A stretch of 64,000 bases of DNA from the NCBI GenBank assembly GCA_964522485.1, contig CAZFUS010000002.1, forward strand, positions 1 through 64,000, given 5' to 3'. This document shows, piece after piece, positions 26,344 through 37,385 of the stretch. Each line of letters starts with the position of its first letter. The stretch's first letter is position 1. The notes under the pieces are model-generated. The model did no database searches, was not told the origin of the DNA, and saw only the letters and a program-made list of their open reading frames with translations. The translations under genes and the position numbers were made by a program. The DNA comes from Methylohalomonas sp964522485. Its GTDB lineage: Bacteria > Pseudomonadota > Gammaproteobacteria > Methylohalomonadales > Methylohalomonadaceae.

Positions 26344-28005
26344 TTATTTTTCTTTAACCGCAGCCTGGTCAGACAGCGCCTGCCACGCCTTGGCCGGCTG
26401 AATCCCGAGCGGAATGACAAAAAACCGGCCTTCGCTCAGTATGTTGATATAGTCCTTTTCCTCGTAGATAGAAGTGCTGGAACGTGGCTCCAGTAACAGC
26501 GGCACCAGGCGGCCGCCGGGCTGATTGACATCGACCCAGAGGTCACCCGGGACCACCTCGATCTGCCCCGACTCGGACATCATCTTGAACCTGACTTCAT
26601 AGCGCCCTTTGCCACGTGGCGGCGGCACGACTTCCAGATTGTTGATACTGCGGCTGACGCCATCAAAGCGAAACGGCTGCTCTACCCGTCTGTAGGCAAT
26701 ACCGTGGCGATCCAGCAATGTGGCGATAAGATCCTGATACTTGGTAACCACATAGGCTGGTGGTGGCAGCAGACTGTCGATCATAACCACCCGACCGTGA
26801 TATTCGAATTCCATATTAACAGTATCATCAGTGCCGATTTCGCGCAGTGGAATAATGATCTCGGTCTGGTCGGGGTCAATACCGTATTCTGACTCCAGTG
26901 CCAGCTGATCGCCTTCAGCCAGACCTTTCCAGCCACTGCGCGCCACGCCGGTTAGCGTTCGGATACGATCGGCGGTGTCACGCACCTGTTCCAAATACGC
27001 TTCAATGCTGCGAGAGAGTTCATCAGTACGATCCTTGATGTTTAACGGTGTCGGGTAGCTACTGTCCGGTGGATCGATACGACCTTCCACAAGTACCGAG
27101 AAAGTGTCGTGAAAGCCGGCATAGTTACGAAAATTACGCAGTGTTATCCCGCCATGCGTGACCGGCTGGTTGACATCATAGATTTCCTTGATATACCGCC
27201 TGGCATGCAGATGCTTCGCCCCGGCTTTCTCTATCAGGCCGGGCAAAAACTCATTGACGCCGAATTGTCGCAAACGGGTGTCGATGTTCGGCTCAAAGCC
27301 AACCTCGTACTGGATCTCGAAGACCGTGACGTAGCCCTGCTGCGCAAGTGAATCCTCCTTGTAGGCAGTGGATTCATGCACGTCCAGTACAGTATGAGGC
27401 TGCCAGACAGTCAACGCCTGACGGAGCGCGCGGCCTTCAGGTTGGCTCAGCAGTATGTAGTCAGTATTCGTGTTGACACCGTTCGCATTCTCGCGGCTCT
27501 GCAAATCACGACCGTCAGGGCTGGCATTCGGAATAATAATGAAATCCATATCATGCGGATAATTACGCAGATCGCCGGCCAGCATTTGGTAGATGACCTG
27601 CTGAACCGCTTCGGGACTGGCGGTTTCATTACCGTGCTGGCCACCCACAATCATCACACGCAGGCGCTCTGCGGAATCCGTGACAGTCAAAGGATTATCC
27701 TGCCTGGATTCTGTTTTCAACTCTGCTGTTTTGAGAAACATCGCATCTGCAGAGATCAACAAGCCGCCGATCGGACGACCCCCGGCTGATTCACCGAGCT
27801 GGATATAGGCTGCATGTTTCGAAGCCGCGGCCCAGTGTTGTAGATAGTCTATGATAGTGCTGCTGCTCGGGAGTTGCTGGTAGCCGGAATGAACCAGCGG
27901 AGGTTTCCCCGGCGGCTCATGATCTGCATCTGAATTTTTACCGGTATCCTGCGCAAAACCTGTTGAGGCAATACTCCAGAACAATCCAAGACTGATTAAT
28001 CGCAT
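26344..28005 (-). CDS. Exported M14-family zinc carboxypeptidase
   Basis: About 553 residues. The start at 28005 gives a signal peptide (LISLGLFWSIASTGFAQ) and has GGGAGAG eight bases upstream; the longer frame to 28086 does not. The catalytic domain has GGQHGNETASPEAV with the zinc-binding HxxE, FIIIPNASPDGRD, and VLDVHEST with the third His, as in metallocarboxypeptidases. The C-terminal 200 residues (from about 350) form a less conserved beta-rich region. It probably removes C-terminal residues from peptides in the periplasm or outside the cell. Substrate is unknown. Confidence 0.9.
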   Translation of the reverse strand: MRLISLGLFWSIASTGFAQDTGKNSDADHEPPGKPPLVHSGYQQLPSSSTIIDYLQHWAAASKHAAYIQLGESAGGRPIGGLLISADAMFLKTAELKTESRQDNPLTVTDSAERLRVMIVGGQHGNETASPEAVQQVIYQMLAGDLRNYPHDMDFIIIPNASPDGRDLQSRENANGVNTNTDYILLSQPEGRALRQALTVWQPHTVLDVHESTAYKEDSLAQQGYVTVFEIQYEVGFEPNIDTRLRQFGVNEFLPGLIEKAGAKHLHARRYIKEIYDVNQPVTHGGITLRNFRNYAGFHDTFSVLVEGRIDPPDSSYPTPLNIKDRTDELSRSIEAYLEQVRDTADRIRTLTGVARSGWKGLAEGDQLALESEYGIDPDQTEIIIPLREIGTDDTVNMEFEYHGRVVMIDSLLPPPAYVVTKYQDLIATLLDRHGIAYRRVEQPFRFDGVSRSINNLEVVPPPRGKGRYEVRFKMMSESGQIEVVPGDLWVDVNQPGGRLVPLLLEPRSSTSIYEEKDYINILSEGRFFVIPLGIQPAKAWQALSDQAAVKEK

Positions 28006-28147
28006 CAATATTCTCTCCCTGCTAAGCGTAATCATACCTTCGCAACAGCTTTGATATACTACCTTGCCTGTTACAAATAATGACATTCCCTATACTATTA
28101 AGTTGCATTGCAGCAATCCCCTCCCGCTTTGATAATCAATAGAATTA

Positions 28148-28840
28148 TTGAATGAACATCATATGCTGAAAATTATCGCGATTCTGATGATGACCGTCGA
28201 CCATGCTGATCGCATTGTATTCGATGAGCGCTACCAGCTACTGACGATCATGGGCCGGTTCGCATTCCCTTTGTTCGCATTCATGATCGCACGTAACGGT
28301 CTGTATACACGCAATCCCGGAAAATATATCAGCCTGTTGTTCCTGTTCGGGCTAATCTCGCAACCGATTTACGCCTTTGCACTTGGTCATTCGTGGCTGG
28401 ACCCACTGAATGTACTGTTCACGCTTGGACTTGGCCTGCTTGCAGTTCAAGTATGGCTACAGGGCTATTGGTGGGCATTGCCGTTTATTATCGGTGCCGG
28501 GTGGTTCGTAGATTACGATATGGAGGGGGTCGCGGTGATGCCCGTGATAGCCTTTACCATTCATTCGCTGCGCACACGTGGTGCCGGCCATCCGCTGACG
28601 CTGTGCGGAGGCGCCGGCGTTATTGCCCTGGCTTCCTGTATCAATACCTGGAATTATGTGCCCTATGTGATTGCGGCTTTTGCACTCGGCTTCCTGACTG
28701 TGATCCCGGTTATTGATACTTTCGAGAAGCGCCTGCGCTGGGCCGGTTTCCGGCTGTTTTTTTACGCTTATTATCCAACGCACCTCGCGGTGCTCGCCCT
28801 GATTGCCCGACTGCTGCACAGCAGCGGCACGTTTTCCTAG
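28148..28840 (+). CDS. TraX-family membrane protein
   Basis: 230 residues with about seven membrane helices. The opening MLKIIAILMMTVDHADRIVF and the following GRFAFPLFAFMIARNGLYTRN match TraX proteins, which were named for acetylation of conjugative pilin but are widespread chromosomal acyltransferase-like membrane proteins. The frame starts at TTG (28148); an ATG at 28163 would begin exactly at the conserved MLKII block and may be the true start. No conjugation genes are nearby, so a pilus role is not implied. It ends 21 bases before a convergent signalling gene. Confidence 0.85.
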   Translation: MNEHHMLKIIAILMMTVDHADRIVFDERYQLLTIMGRFAFPLFAFMIARNGLYTRNPGKYISLLFLFGLISQPIYAFALGHSWLDPLNVLFTLGLGLLAVQVWLQGYWWALPFIIGAGWFVDYDMEGVAVMPVIAFTIHSLRTRGAGHPLTLCGGAGVIALASCINTWNYVPYVIAAFALGFLTVIPVIDTFEKRLRWAGFRLFFYAYYPTHLAVLALIARLLHSSGTFS

Positions 28841-28861
28841 AGGATCTTGTTCAGAGTTTCC

Positions 28862-31306
28862 CTAGCGGACGCTATCGATACTATCCAAATTTGGCAGCGT
28901 GGAAAGGAATGCCTCCTTGCGATTCTGCGCAAGCAGTTCACTCAGTTCACAGGGTTTATGAATTACATAGCCCTGGGCAAAGTCGATATCAAGATCGCGC
29001 AGCACTTTCAGAATTTCATGGGATTCTACAAATTCAGCGACCGTGAGCTTGTTCATCAGACGACCTATTTCATTGATCGAACGTACCATCGCCAGATGGA
29101 CTTCATCCTTGGTAAGATTCCGCACAAATGCTCCGTCAATCTTGATCATGTCCACGGGCAGGGAACGCAAATAACCGAACGAAGACAGACCGCTGCCAAA
29201 ATCATCAAGGGCGAAATGACAGCCCCGTTCACGCAGTGCCTCGATAAATTTTCTCGCTTCGACCAGATTTGATACCGCCGCCGTTTCCGTTATTTCAAAA
29301 CACAGCTTTTCAGGCGGCACATTCGATTGCTCCAGACGGTGCAGAATAAAATCCAGAAATTCCTTTCGAGAGATAGACTGAGCTGACAAATTTATATGAC
29401 AGGCTTCCAGATCCCGCAGCCATTGGCTGTGCCGCTCCAATGCATTCAGGGTTTCGTTGACAGTCCAGCGATCTATCAAGGTCACCACATTATAGCGCTC
29501 AGCGGCTGGCAGGAATGTATCCGGCATGACCAGATGATTGTCGGAGTCGAGCAGCCTGACAAGTACTTCAAAACGCAGGCCCGTCTCATCCCTCAGTGAA
29601 ATAATACGCTGGGCCGCCAGCTGCAGACGATTATTGGTCACGGCTTCGCGTATACGTCCGACCCACTCCATCTCGTTACGGCGCTCGGCAAGAACCAGGT
29701 CCTCTTCTGCATAAACATGTATGGCGTTTCGGCCCTGATCTTTCGCTGCATAACAGGCATTGTCTGCGGCACGGAGCAGTAAGAATTCCTCGCTTGCCTC
29801 ATCATTAATCTCAACCAGGCCCAGGCTGGCAGTGATATTGAAGGTCGCTCCTTCCCACGCAAACGTACTGTCGGCCAAGGCAAGCCGAAGCTTGTCGGCT
29901 ACCTGTCGTGCATTTTCAATCTTGCATTGGGAAAATATGATGGCAAACTCATCGCCACCGAGGCGCGCAAGAATGTCATTGTGGCGCAGGCACTGCTGCA
30001 GCACATCAGCTACCTGTCGCAGCAGTTCATCGCCGGCCAAATGACCACAGGTGTCATTGATAATTTTGAATTGATCCAGATCGAGAAAACACAGCACATG
30101 GTGCCTGTTGAATTCGCGCGCCTCATGAATCACGCGACGCAGATGACCTTCGAACGCCACACGGTTGATCAACCCGGTCAGAATATCGTGATTGGCCTGA
30201 TAATTGAGTTCTGATGACAGCTCCCGCGCCTGGGAGATGTCCTCGATGATGGCTATGACATTGCCTTTGATACCCTTGTGGACTTCGATCACCGAGAATG
30301 TCAGCTTGCACCAGACGGCATCGCCGTCCTTGCGCAACATACGTCGCTCGGCTGACTGGTTTCGCTGCCAGGCTTCTGACAAAGTGTCGGAGCCGTTATC
30401 ATCATAGAGTTCGCGGGATGAATCATGGGTGACATCAACAAGGTTACAGGCCAGCAATTCGTCCCGCTTTGTGCGCAATATCCGGCATAGGCTGTCATTG
30501 ACTTCGATGAACTGTCCATCAGGTGTCAATTGCGCCATGCCGACAGCAGCCTGCTCAAAAATAGCCCTGAATTTACGCTCAGAGTTGCTAATGCTGCGTA
30601 ACGCCCAGAATACAATACCAGCGGCGCCGGTAATAAATATCACCAGCATCAACAGCCCTGAGGCAGTCAGTATAACTCGCAGGGTACGTGCGCCGGCCCC
30701 CAGAACACTCGAGAATTTGCGCGCGATGGGTCGGACTTCCGCGTTGACCTGCTCCAGCTCGGATTCGAGACTCGCGATCCGCACGGGCGACGGGTTGTCC
30801 GAGTTCAGTTCACGGTCCAGCTCCCGGCCTATTTCCTGAATACGATGGATGTAACCATCGCCCTGTTCCCATAGATCGATAGCCTGACGCATATAAGGCG
30901 CACCGGAAAAATTCAGATACAGCCAGATCATCCCGGCAATATCCTCTGGATGATTACCACCCTGTAACAGACCTTTACGGGCAGCCTCTCGATCCGGCGG
31001 CTCCTCGTTCAGCGCGACATGGGCGTGATACCCTCCCAGGGGTACGGTCAGGCTCTGCTCAGCCTGGCGGTAGTATGCCGGGTTGCCGGTTTCGGCATAG
31101 CGATGCAGGTGATACACGGCCTCCTGCTGACCCTTGGACCAGAGGCTCTCGCTAGAGACATAGGAACGGACAGCAGACTGGATTTCAATCGCCGCCATCG
31201 TGAACGCCAGTCCGACGCAGGCCAGCAGCGCCAGTACCAGTATCGTGATGAACGCAGTCAGGCGCGACGATTGTGCTGCTTGATTGACTGCACGATTCGG
31301 CATCAC
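28862..31306 (-). CDS. Membrane GGDEF-EAL c-di-GMP enzyme with periplasmic sensor and PAS domain
   Basis: 814 residues. Two membrane helices (about 18-40 and 210-236) bracket a helical periplasmic sensor; then PAS (about 240-360), GGDEF (about 370-535) and EAL (about 545-810). The cyclase site is intact (GGDEF 450-454) with inhibitory RHND at 441-444. The EAL domain reads EVL at 580-582 but keeps EITET, DDFGSG (701-702), IKIDGAFV and AEFVES, so phosphodiesterase activity is possible and the protein may be bifunctional. It is single-gene, convergent with traX. The signal is probably something in the periplasm, with PAS modulating internally. Confidence 0.93.
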   Translation of the reverse strand: MMPNRAVNQAAQSSRLTAFITILVLALLACVGLAFTMAAIEIQSAVRSYVSSESLWSKGQQEAVYHLHRYAETGNPAYYRQAEQSLTVPLGGYHAHVALNEEPPDREAARKGLLQGGNHPEDIAGMIWLYLNFSGAPYMRQAIDLWEQGDGYIHRIQEIGRELDRELNSDNPSPVRIASLESELEQVNAEVRPIARKFSSVLGAGARTLRVILTASGLLMLVIFITGAAGIVFWALRSISNSERKFRAIFEQAAVGMAQLTPDGQFIEVNDSLCRILRTKRDELLACNLVDVTHDSSRELYDDNGSDTLSEAWQRNQSAERRMLRKDGDAVWCKLTFSVIEVHKGIKGNVIAIIEDISQARELSSELNYQANHDILTGLINRVAFEGHLRRVIHEAREFNRHHVLCFLDLDQFKIINDTCGHLAGDELLRQVADVLQQCLRHNDILARLGGDEFAIIFSQCKIENARQVADKLRLALADSTFAWEGATFNITASLGLVEINDEASEEFLLLRAADNACYAAKDQGRNAIHVYAEEDLVLAERRNEMEWVGRIREAVTNNRLQLAAQRIISLRDETGLRFEVLVRLLDSDNHLVMPDTFLPAAERYNVVTLIDRWTVNETLNALERHSQWLRDLEACHINLSAQSISRKEFLDFILHRLEQSNVPPEKLCFEITETAAVSNLVEARKFIEALRERGCHFALDDFGSGLSSFGYLRSLPVDMIKIDGAFVRNLTKDEVHLAMVRSINEIGRLMNKLTVAEFVESHEILKVLRDLDIDFAQGYVIHKPCELSELLAQNRKEAFLSTLPNLDSIDSVR

Positions 31307-31571
31307 TCTATCCTCATCCAGTCAAACCGAATACAGCATTCGAACCTGCACTATCATGGGAACCCCGGCCATAGTCTGCGGTTTCGCTCACTATAGCCAA
31401 ATGACGCGACTATTGTCAGATCTTTGGCAGTAGCTGCGACGTACGCCGTATGTCTGGATGCCGGCTGAAGAATCCTCGGGCCGATACCAACTTGGATGGC
31501 GCGTTGGTCCAAACGCAGGCCAGCCCGCCAAGTTATAATGACCGGGCAATCCACAGATAGCCGGACCACGC

Positions 31572-33131
<1,560 letters not shown>

Positions 33132-33142
33132 AAGTTTGTGAT

Positions 33143-33158
33143 TTTCGCCGATGCGAAA
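33143..33158 (+). terminator. Small hairpin after the GNAT-nitrilase gene
   Basis: TTTCGC, four bases, GCGAAA, followed by GTCGTTTGTT. The stem is short and the T-tract broken, so this is a weak terminator candidate. Confidence 0.35.
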
Positions 33159-33164
33159 GTCGTT

Positions 33165-33215
33165 TGTTCTACCGGATTCCCCGGCTCACGCTGCGCCAGG
33201 CAGGAATGACTGTAA
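33165..33215. repeat. Dispersed-repeat-like fragment
   Basis: The stretch ACCGGATTCCCCGGCTCACG followed by CTGCGCCAGGCAGGAATGAC has the look of the short intergenic repeats common in proteobacterial genomes (GGATT, CGCTGCGC and GAATGAC blocks). The inside of the MITE-like element at 38610-38801 has similar blocks (GGATTTCTCC, CGCTGCGCTCGG, GAAATGACA). Copy number in the genome is unknown from one window. Confidence 0.35.
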
Positions 33216-33252
33216 GGACTGAGCAGCGAGTACTGTTTTCCTAATCCTCCGT

Positions 33253-34002
33253 TCAACGGCGAATAACATCGACGATCGGCTGTTCATCACGCATTCTGGC
33301 CAGCACGACGTAATCAAACCGGTCGGTCATTTCCAGGGTCTGCGCGGCCGCCTCGCGCGCCAGTGCCGCCCGGGCCGGATCATCCACCATGTTGATGACA
33401 GGTACGACCCGTGCCTGTCCGACATGCTTTAATGCACCGTCAGGCGCAGCGAGCAGCCGCGCAACATGCAGGGGCATAATCTTTTCATCGGGCTGTACAC
33501 CGGTCACGGCGGTCAGCCGCTCCGGACGATGCACCAGCTTCTCGCTCAATCGCCGCCCGAAGACCTTGGCCGAAACAATCGGCACAACCGTGCTGACAGC
33601 TTCCGGGATCGGCGGCTCGTTGTCGTTCGGCGCCTTGATCAGGCGGCTACGGGCGCCGTCGCATTTGATCAGCAGCAGATCAAACCCGCCGGCGTGCTGA
33701 AACCGCGGCACACTAGCCGGGGTAATACCGGCATAACGCCCGGGCCGTTCCGATGGCTGCGCGAAGGCAATGACTCGCGCCGTTGCGGCGCGCACATGCT
33801 CCAGCAAAGCGGCTTCCTCATCAATGTATTGAATGGCTTGCAATCGGCGCGGAAAGTATTCGATGTGCGCCGTGGTCGTCAGGCCGACGCGGCCCGGATG
33901 CTCCGCCGCCAGGCGATACATGGTGGTTTTCTTGCCGCCGGCGCCGACGAAACAGGCAACACCGTTACGCGCCTGTAAAAGTTCCAGCAGATCGGTTGTC
34001 AT
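33253..34002 (-). CDS. yqeC: YqeC-family molybdenum-hydroxylase accessory protein
   Basis: 249 residues. P-loop-like GAGGKKTTMYRLA near the N-terminus, then GLTTTAHIEYFPRR, LLIKCDGARSRLIKAPNDNEPPIPE and VVPIVSAKVFGR are the conserved blocks of YqeC, the putative ATPase linked to selenium-dependent molybdenum hydroxylases. It is not next to the molybdenum hydroxylase operon (which starts 9 kb away with xdhC and mocA) but belongs to the same maturation set. Whether this genome uses selenium in that enzyme is not shown here. It is divergent from rlmKL, 80 bases apart. Confidence 0.85.
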   Translation of the reverse strand: MTTDLLELLQARNGVACFVGAGGKKTTMYRLAAEHPGRVGLTTTAHIEYFPRRLQAIQYIDEEAALLEHVRAATARVIAFAQPSERPGRYAGITPASVPRFQHAGGFDLLLIKCDGARSRLIKAPNDNEPPIPEAVSTVVPIVSAKVFGRRLSEKLVHRPERLTAVTGVQPDEKIMPLHVARLLAAPDGALKHVGQARVVPVINMVDDPARAALAREAAAQTLEMTDRFDYVVLARMRDEQPIVDVIRR

Positions 34003-34082
34003 TCATTAATTATCGTAATTGTTGGTAATCGGGCAAAGACAGGACATGATAACATTGCCCGGTTTTTAACCGTCCCTGATCC

Positions 34083-36200
34083 ATGCCTACATTCTTCGCT
34101 ACCGCGCCAAGAGGCGTCGCACCACTGCTTGTTCAGGAATTGCAAGATCTTGACGCGATCGAAATCCGCGAAGGTCGAGCCGGCGTCCACTTCAGCGGTG
34201 GACTGGAATGCGCCTATCGCGCCTGCCTGTGGTCACGGCTGGCGAATCGCATCCTGTATCCATTGGCCAGTTTTGCTGCCGCCGATACCGAACAGCTTTA
34301 CCAGGGCGCCCAGTCCATCGACTGGTCACGGCACCTCGACAACAATCTGACGCTGGCTGTCGACTGCACACTGGTAAAATCGACACTGAACCACAGCCAG
34401 TTCGTGACCCGCCGGGTCAAGGACGCCATCGTCGATCAGTTCCGGACTGCCTCGGGCCGGCGGCCATCGGTAGCCGCCGATCAACCCGATGTGCGTCTGC
34501 ACTGCCATATCGAGGCTGATCAGGCCACGCTTAGCCTGGATCTCTCCGGTGACAGCCTGCACCGGCGCGGTTACAGAAGTACCCAGGGCGAAGCGCCGCT
34601 GAAAGAAAATCTGGCGGCGGCCATTCTGCTGCGGGCCGGCTGGCCGGAGATCAACGCCGCCGGCGGCGCGCTGGCGGACCCGATGTGCGGTTCGGGAACC
34701 TTATTGATCGAAGCTGCGCATATGGCAGCCGACATCGCCCCCGGCCTGCTGCGTAATTATTTCGGTTTTCTGGCCTGGCATGGCCACGACGCACCCCTCT
34801 GGCAGCAACTGCTGACCGAAGCACGCGAGCGGCGTGAGGCTGGCATGAAACGATTAACTTCGATCAGCGGCAGTGACAGCGATGCACATGCTATTCAGAC
34901 TGCCAGAGCCAATGCGGCGCGGGCCGGGCTCGAAGACGCCATCCCGTTTACAGTACGGGCCCTGGAGAACTGCCCGTCCGCCGAAGCCGGCAAAGGACTG
35001 GTTGTCACCAATCCGCCTTATGGCGAACGGCTGGGTGAGGCGGCCACGTTACCCCTGCTTTATCGCCGTCTGGGTCTCACACTGAAACGCTGTTATCCGG
35101 GCTGGCAGGCGGCGATCCTGACTGGCGAGTCGGATTTCGCGCATTACCTGGGCCTGCGTGCGTATAAATCCCACACGCTTTACAACGGCGCACTGAAATG
35201 CCGGCTTCTGCACTGCGCGATCGGCGAACACAGTGTTGCCGCAGCCGACATCGCCGCCGACTTCAGCAACCGCCTGCGCAAGAATGTGAAGCGCCTCGGT
35301 CGCTGGGCACGCAGCAAGAGCATTCATTGTTACCGGATTTACGATGCCGATCTGCCGGAATACAACCTGGCCATAGATATTTACCAGAATGATCAGCGCT
35401 GGGTACATGTGCAGGAATATGAAGCACCACGTGATATCGATCCACGCAAGGCGCAGTCGCGTCTGAATGCCGCACTCGCCGTGATACCGATGGTACTGGA
35501 AGTCGCCACATCACAATGTTTCTTCAAGCAGCGAAAACGCCAGCGTGAAGGCCGTCAATACGAGAAACTCGGCGGGAGCGGGCAGATGCATGCCGTGCGC
35601 GAGGGTGACAATCATTTCTGGGTCAATTTCACCGATTATCTCGATACCGGCCTGTTCCTCGATCATCGTCCCATACGGCACTACATTCAGACGCATTCGC
35701 ACCAGCGACGATTTCTGAATCTTTTCGGTTATACCGGAACGGCCACTGTCTGCGCCGCCCGCGGCGGTGCCAGTAGCACGCTTACCGTAGATCTATCGAA
35801 CACTTATCTTGACTGGGCGCAGCATAATCTGGAACTCAACCGGTTTACCCATGAGCGGCACGAACTCATACGATCGGATGTGCTGCAATGGCTACGCGAC
35901 AACCGGCAACGCCGGTTCGATTTAATATTTATCGATCCGCCATCTTTCTCGCGATCCAAACGCATGGCGGGCACGCTCGATGTCCAGCGCGATCATGTCA
36001 CCCTGATCAAGCTCGCACTGGCCTTACTGAGTCACGAAGGTGAACTGATATTTTCCACCAACCTGCGGCGCTTCAAGCTGGATGCCACAGCGTTCAGTGA
36101 CTATACGGTCGAGGACATGACGCCCAGCAGCATTCCGGAGGACTTCGCCCGACATGCCCGCATCCATCAGTGCTACCGATTCCGCGTGTCCGGTCACTGA
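34083..36200 (+). CDS. rlmL: Bifunctional 23S rRNA methyltransferase RlmKL
   Basis: 705 residues, the full fused form known in gammaproteobacteria. A THUMP domain (about 45-160) precedes the RlmL methyltransferase (m2G2445) with ADPMCGSGTLLIEAA for AdoMet and NPPYGERLG as catalytic motif. The second half is RlmK (m7G2069) with YTGTATVCAARGGAS and FIDPPSFSRSKRM. Both act on one helix of 23S rRNA during large-subunit assembly. The gene is divergent from yqeC and ends 11 bases before a convergent outer-membrane protein gene. Confidence 0.97.
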   Translation: MPTFFATAPRGVAPLLVQELQDLDAIEIREGRAGVHFSGGLECAYRACLWSRLANRILYPLASFAAADTEQLYQGAQSIDWSRHLDNNLTLAVDCTLVKSTLNHSQFVTRRVKDAIVDQFRTASGRRPSVAADQPDVRLHCHIEADQATLSLDLSGDSLHRRGYRSTQGEAPLKENLAAAILLRAGWPEINAAGGALADPMCGSGTLLIEAAHMAADIAPGLLRNYFGFLAWHGHDAPLWQQLLTEARERREAGMKRLTSISGSDSDAHAIQTARANAARAGLEDAIPFTVRALENCPSAEAGKGLVVTNPPYGERLGEAATLPLLYRRLGLTLKRCYPGWQAAILTGESDFAHYLGLRAYKSHTLYNGALKCRLLHCAIGEHSVAAADIAADFSNRLRKNVKRLGRWARSKSIHCYRIYDADLPEYNLAIDIYQNDQRWVHVQEYEAPRDIDPRKAQSRLNAALAVIPMVLEVATSQCFFKQRKRQREGRQYEKLGGSGQMHAVREGDNHFWVNFTDYLDTGLFLDHRPIRHYIQTHSHQRRFLNLFGYTGTATVCAARGGASSTLTVDLSNTYLDWAQHNLELNRFTHERHELIRSDVLQWLRDNRQRRFDLIFIDPPSFSRSKRMAGTLDVQRDHVTLIKLALALLSHEGELIFSTNLRRFKLDATAFSDYTVEDMTPSSIPEDFARHARIHQCYRFRVSGH

Positions 36201-36211
36201 AACAGTGTTAT

Positions 36212-37264
36212 CTAGAACGTCTTGCCGATGCCGGCGATCACTCGATAATCGGGTTCCGCCTGGGTACCGTTGAGATCAGTGATCACGGGCAAACCGACAC
36301 TGGTATAGGCCGACCACCCGCCGGCCAGATTGGCCCGCAGGCCAGGCGAGAAATAGATGACATTGCCGCCTGTATTGCCTTCTTCTTCCCCTGCAGTCTC
36401 GACGCGATCCCGCCAGTCGCCATTCAGTTCCACGACCAGATCCAAGGACTGCAGCAAGCCGGTCTCATGGTGGTGATGACCGGACTGCATACTCTCATGA
36501 GCGTGCTCATGGGACTCCGCACCGGACAGCAGCCGGTAGGCAAGCGAGAGATTGTAATTGATGATATCGCCGCTGTAGGTGTCCCGATCACCTTCAGTCA
36601 GCAGGGTGTACAAAACACTGGCGTCGACCCCCAGGCGCCCGAAACTGCTGCTCCAGGACAGCCCGAACAGACCGCCCCAGGCGCCGGTCCCTGGCTGGTG
36701 GTCGACTTCGAATAACTCTCCTTGATCGCTTCGTTCGTCTGTCGTGCCGGTTGGCGCCCGCGCACCCAGTAAAACGGCGGCGGCATGTCGTCCTCCCTCG
36801 GACTGAAAAAAACGGTATTGACCGAACAGCGCCAGATCACCAATGCCGCTAATATCGCCCCCGGCAACCACCTGATCGCCAGTGCCACCGTGATGATGTT
36901 CACCTGCACGGAAATTCTGCCGATCGATATACGGCAGTCTGACTCCCAGCGTCAGATTGTCCGTCACACCGTAGGCACCGCTCAGAGCGTATTCGGTCAC
37001 ACTCGAAGTACTGTGGCCATGTTCATGGCGACTGGCCAGCGTTTTCAAGGTTGCATCGCTGAGTTCGTCATTGGACACAATCTGTGTTGACAGCGACAGT
37101 GTCTTCATTCCCTTCGGCAAGGTCCGGGCCGGAATCGTGCTGACCGGCCCCGCCGCACCGACATCGAGATTCACGGCAGGATGGTCTGCCATGGCAGTCA
37201 TGGAACTGATGCAGCCGACAAACAGCATCAAACGGGGAAAACTGGAATTCACTGAATCACGCAT
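36212..37264 (-). CDS. Histidine-rich outer-membrane beta-barrel protein
   Basis: 350 residues with a signal peptide ending near TAMA. After it, alternating short beta segments (LSLSTQIVS, LTLGVRLPYID, IGDLALFGQYRFF, IYFSPGLRANL) and a C-terminal aromatic residue (GIGKTF) mark an outer-membrane barrel of the 'transporter' type (related to phenol-degradation MetA-like proteins). Its predicted loops are unusually rich in His: HEHGH, EHHHGG and a segment with HEHAHES and GHHHHE. These look like metal-binding loops (Zn, Cu, Ni or Ln). AGGTG seven bases before the ATG is the ribosome-binding site. Function unknown; metal uptake or sensing is an inference. Confidence 0.85.
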   Translation of the reverse strand: MRDSVNSSFPRLMLFVGCISSMTAMADHPAVNLDVGAAGPVSTIPARTLPKGMKTLSLSTQIVSNDELSDATLKTLASRHEHGHSTSSVTEYALSGAYGVTDNLTLGVRLPYIDRQNFRAGEHHHGGTGDQVVAGGDISGIGDLALFGQYRFFQSEGGRHAAAVLLGARAPTGTTDERSDQGELFEVDHQPGTGAWGGLFGLSWSSSFGRLGVDASVLYTLLTEGDRDTYSGDIINYNLSLAYRLLSGAESHEHAHESMQSGHHHHETGLLQSLDLVVELNGDWRDRVETAGEEEGNTGGNVIYFSPGLRANLAGGWSAYTSVGLPVITDLNGTQAEPDYRVIAGIGKTF

Positions 37265-37385
37265 TGGCTACACCTGTAATAGAAAGACTCATCTCGTCAG
37301 GGTGAGTAAGCCTATAAGTGCCAGCGCATCCTGTGAATGCGACGAATTGTCGCAGGAGCGCCTGTGGTCATTGAAACGGGTGAAT

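Noticed and set aside
28148..28162. TTG start of traX versus ATG at 28163
   Set aside because: Start left at 28148 in the feature; ATG 28163 may be correct, but no ribosome-binding site decides between them.
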